From the NCBI RefSeq assembly GCF_014805625.2, contig NW_023998564.1, forward strand, positions 2,638,680 to 2,702,679: a stretch of 64,000 nt of DNA, read 5' to 3'. This DNA comes from Glossina fuscipes. Taxonomy: Eukaryota > Arthropoda > Insecta > Diptera > Glossinidae. The position numbers were made by a program, and so were the translations under genes. Below are positions 60,842 through 64,000 of this stretch, piece by piece. The notes beneath the pieces are model-generated. The model worked only from the letters and a program-made list of their open reading frames with translations, was not told where the DNA came from and did not search any database. Every line of letters begins with the position of its first letter. The first letter of the stretch is position 1.

Positions 60842-61787
60842 TGGGGCGCGTAGTTAAAATAATTTCCCAGTAACCCATCCAAATAATAATAATAAATTGC
60901 AATTCGACATTGTGCGCTTCAGGCACACTCCCATAATATTCGGTGTGTGCCAAGCTTTAATTTCTGCTTTTATACAATATACGTATACACCTCCCCTCCC
61001 CCACCTTCCATCACACTGCACATCTTCGCTTTCGTTGTACTCTTAGCGACCAGACAAGTAAATAAATACAAACGCGCTTGGTTAAAGTGTATATGTTTAC
61101 GTTTACGTTAAAGTATGTTTATGTTCAATAGTGAACAATGAAACCACTTGTTTAAGATATGTGCTTCTAATATTAATTAAGTTTGTTTAACCCCGCCCTC
61201 GTTCCCGCTTCGACACCTTGTTTATTAAGCATTAGTTCTCCGTAAAAGGCGCTCATATACGTAACCATTTAATCTTTTCAATTTAAGATGAAAAGCAGAA
61301 GGCAATAATGAGAAGTTTTTATGCTAAAGATAGCATAAACATGAATATGATATAATAAGTAGATGTGCTCATAAGCAAAATGAAATATGTACACCATGGA
61401 ACAATAGCTATTAAAATTTCGGGTGCAATTCTTAGAGTTTATTCAGCATGAAGTACGTAAGGAAGATAAGATGTTCGGGTTAATATTAGTTTTTAATATA
61501 TTTAATTACAACTTTTGGCATTAAACTAATGGATAAATAATTCGTGAAACATCTTTCACTCCAAAACAGCTTGGAGCTTGTCGGACGTAGACAGGGAGAC
61601 AGCTAGCGCCGAAAGATAACGTAAATGTTTGAATTTTAATTATCTGAACGCTTAAGATATTTTAAAACAGCTCAAGTTTAATAAAAGCCATCCTCTTTAA
61701 CTTCAAAGTGTAACGGTTATAAAAAAGAAATCCCAGATAAATATTTAGGATAAAAAGTAGTGATCTATGTGAAATATGAGTTGTTAC

Positions 61788-61876
61788 TTTTATTTGCCGC
61801 TTGGCTTACTAGGTAAAAAGTGCGACCATCAATTCGTCGTACTCGGGTGCAATTGCCAGTGCGGTTGAAAATGCCT
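61788..61876 (+). mobile_element. SINE head relative (tRNA-like)
   Basis: TTTGCCGCTTGGCTTACTAG, GTAAAAAGTGCGACCATCAA and CTCGGGTGCAATTGCCAG followed by TGCGGTTG align with the tRNA-like head at 14011-14095, including the GTGCGGT that closes the head. The first 18 bases recur at about 3033-3050. Confidence 0.5.
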
Positions 61877-61879
61877 TAA

Positions 61880-63410
61880 TTCCGATTGGTGTAAGTTGGC
61901 CATATGATTGGCCATGTACACTTTCCAGGCTGCGTTCACAGGCTCTATCCATATTTCTCTCTGAACGCTACTTTCTTGTTACGACTATATGCAGGGAACA
62001 CCGTCTGCGTGACGAGCCATATTTATAAAACAGATATAGATAATTTACGACCACTTCTGTTAAAAGTGTATAATTTATGTATGCAGGTATATGTATCAAA
62101 CCAAAACCCTTATTGAGCGACAGAAGCGATCGTAACAGAACTGCTCGTTATCGTAAATATCTTTAGTTTACTCAAGTAGAGTTAGTTGAAGATTGGCTGA
62201 GAGTCCTTGAGTTTTCGAAAACCTTTTACATGATTTTAGAACACTAAACAAAACGAATCAAACCACACTGAGCCATGTTAAAATTGAAAATTAGTTAAAA
62301 ACACTATCATCCTACTTTACCTGGCATTGCTTGTACATTTTTTCGTTCTTACTCGGTTTTCATTAGAAAGGTTTTTAATTTCAACTGACAAGACAACCTA
62401 TCCACCTACACGAGAGGATGGATTTATGTATAAACCTTTAGCTTTTAGTAACAACATTTTGCAGAACTTTATAATCGTTGTGCGACGAAACATAACGATG
62501 CTACAAGTAATCGATTTTTATCCATCTTTTCATCGTTGATGGGTCAATTCGGTCCCTGTTAAAATCACATTCAATGTTTAGTTCAGGTCTTGATTTGCTC
62601 AATGCCAGCAGCATTTAACGAAATAAAAAAAACTAAAGCAGTTTTGCAAAATTTTTGACTAAGACATTTTCAATTTCTTTCTTTTTTCGAATCATATTCG
62701 ATATGTATTTCAAGTCTTGATTTGATCGACGTCAGTAGCGGTTGATGAATCAAAGAAAACTAAAATTTCGCACTCTTTACCTTAAAGATTTCTCGAGATT
62801 AGCGCGCGTATATGCTGCGCCTCTTCCGAAATGAAACAATTAAGAAAGTTATATTCGTTGCGGACCGAATCTCGCATATCCACCGCTATGGTTTTCCATA
62901 TCCATTTAGAACTAATTTATTTTTAGGCAGTTAATATATCTTCGTTTGAGGAATGTACAAAATAAACATTCTGTTTTGTTAATAAATAAACGAAAAACCT
63001 CTAAAAAGTGAAAAAAATAAAATTTAATCAATTGTAACTTTGTGTGGGTATGGCCGATTTTTGCAGCGAGTAGAGTGCTTCGTAAACTAAATGTGGACGA
63101 GCCGCAAACTAAATTTGAAAGATCTGTCGGAGTTTCACTCTACAATTACCTATAATCGCAAAACGTTCGTGCTGTTGATAAAAAGTCGAATTTATAATGA
63201 AACCAATGGCGTCAGCGAAGATAAAAGATCACTTTTTTAAATATAAACCGGCTACACATTGAATGTATCTATGAAAGCTTCATTTAACTTAACTAGAAAT
63301 CTTATGAATGCATCACGAATCATATGCGCGTGCTCTCAGCGAACTCAGCTACATTTAAGCGACTTTTTTTACTACTCGCATTTGATAATAAACATAACAT
63401 AAATAAATGC
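61880..63410. other. Non-coding stretch
   Basis: A diverged two-unit tandem (TCTTGATTTG at 62588 and 62715, period about 127) and a repeat head with a palindrome at 62836-62870 are present. No gene recognised. Confidence 0.45.
62580..62770. repeat. Diverged two-unit tandem, period about 127 bp
   Basis: TCTTGATTTGCTCAATGCCA at 62588 and TCTTGATTTGATCGACGTCA at 62715 are followed by TAACGAAATAAAAAAAACTA and GATGAATCAAAGAAAACTA. Confidence 0.55.
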
Positions 63411-64000
63411 ATGATGATAAAGGAATGAACGAATAAATGAATGAATTAATTATTAAACGAATTGCCGAATGACTTCAGAAATGAATTATTGAATGCAACA
63501 AATAATAAATCAATTGAGGGATAAGTGTAGGAAAGCATGGTAGAACGAATAAACTAATGAATTAATTATCTAATGAATCAATGAATGACTTATTAAATGA
63601 ATGAATGAATGGCACAACGAATAAATCAATGAATGATATAGCAAGTAAACGAATGAACAACTGAGTTCAGAAAAACAAGCCGCAATGAATAAATGAATGA
63701 ATCAGTTGTTAAATTAATCAATGAATGACTTAATAAATTGATGAATGAATGAATAAAAAAACGAATAAATGAATGAACAAGCGAATGTAGGAAAGCATGG
63801 CGGAACGAATAAATAAATAAATAAATAGACAAATAAACAAATAAATGCATGAATAAACGAATGGAGGAATAGGAGAATAAATGAATTAATAAATATCTGA
63901 ATAAATGAATGATAGAATGAGTTAACAAACAACAATAAATGAATGACTAAGTGAGTAAATGAACGCGTATGAACGAATAATTGAACGCAGGCACAGTAAT
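63405..64000. repeat. Degenerate GAAT/AAATGAAT array, with partial higher-order repetition, to window end
   Basis: AATG/AATA tetranucleotides fill about 600 bp. A non-repeat interruption, GTAGGAAAGCATGG followed by a similar AACGAATAAA, occurs at both 63527 and 63787 (260 bp apart), and GAATGACTTA-like blocks at 63467, 63583, 63723 and 63939. The 100-codon and 73-codon minus frames are products of the array. Confidence 0.85.

Larger units (their letters stand above)
56310..61785. other. Gene-poor stretch with dispersed repeats
   Basis: A two-unit tandem (TTTCATCATAAAATATTA at 56990 and 57133) lies inside 56.9-57.2 kb. 57200-57690 is a dispersed-repeat copy ending GGTATAGGGTATAAAAAC. 60480-60545 has a CTGTCTGTCTGTC tract. 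60789-60841 is a (TA)n palindrome. No coding gene is recognised on either strand. Confidence 0.5.

Noticed and set aside
63626..63935. 100- and 73-residue minus-strand proteins
   Set aside because: They are products of the GAAT tetranucleotide array, which lacks stop triplets on that strand.
1..64000. CRISPR arrays, operons, prokaryotic promoters
   Set aside because: Intron-containing genes and retrotransposons show this is insect nuclear DNA. The repeats are micro/minisatellites and transposons, not spacer arrays.

Overview
The window looks like euchromatic nuclear DNA from a higher fly (Diptera, probably a cyclorrhaphan; a calyptrate such as a tsetse or muscid relative is my guess, not a demonstrated fact). 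The reasons are: AT-rich sequence; small introns (51-72 bp) with GT-AG borders; an antigen-5-type CAP gene; the single insect-type ST6Gal sialyltransferase; an Ema/CLEC16A N-terminus; and many decayed non-LTR retrotransposons, a tRNA-derived SINE, a mariner relic and fly-type dispersed repeats. The assembly has three N gaps (81-90, 28529-28538, 48506-48905).

Layout. 1-727: 3' part of a LINE in the + orientation. 750-2720: last three coding exons of a beta-galactoside alpha-2,6-sialyltransferase (+). Its first intron in the window holds two strong inverted repeats. 5.15-5.77 kb: another LINE copy (-). 6.22-7.59 kb: a complete five-exon secreted CAP/antigen-5 gene (+) with TATA box and polyA signal. 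7.6-25 kb: gene-poor, with LINE pieces (11.4, 12.5-13.5, 16.4-18.8, 22.3 kb), a SINE with perfect 14-bp target-site duplication (14.0 kb), a 490-bp MITE (15.6-16.1 kb) and a mariner relic (23.0 kb).

25.2-51 kb: three + strand segments that could be exons of one unidentified gene. They are a TATA/Inr-headed AUG-free leader ending in GTGAGT (25201-25835), a second CAA-rich AUG-poor leader (about 39.93-40.35 kb), and an exon encoding a signal peptide (50536-50861). That they belong together is inference. 40.4-42.4 kb is the longest copy of the first LINE family, with a younger repeat nested in it; 42.5-42.7 kb is a second SINE copy; 43.5-44.5 kb is an unclassified coding-like block. 47.1-47.8 kb is a decayed hexanucleotide array.

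51-64 kb: mostly dispersed repeats, plus the first coding exon of the ema/CLEC16A orthologue on the minus strand (56307-56167). The window ends inside a 0.6-kb degenerate tetranucleotide array.

The recognised genes do not form a pathway: a Golgi sialyltransferase, a secreted CAP protein and an endosome/autophagy factor lie in a repeat-rich stretch. I found no convincing new biological system. The most useful leads are the SINE family, the LINE tail abutting a SiaT splice acceptor, the intronic hairpins, the orphan promoter/first exon at 25.2 kb and the isolated ema first exon.
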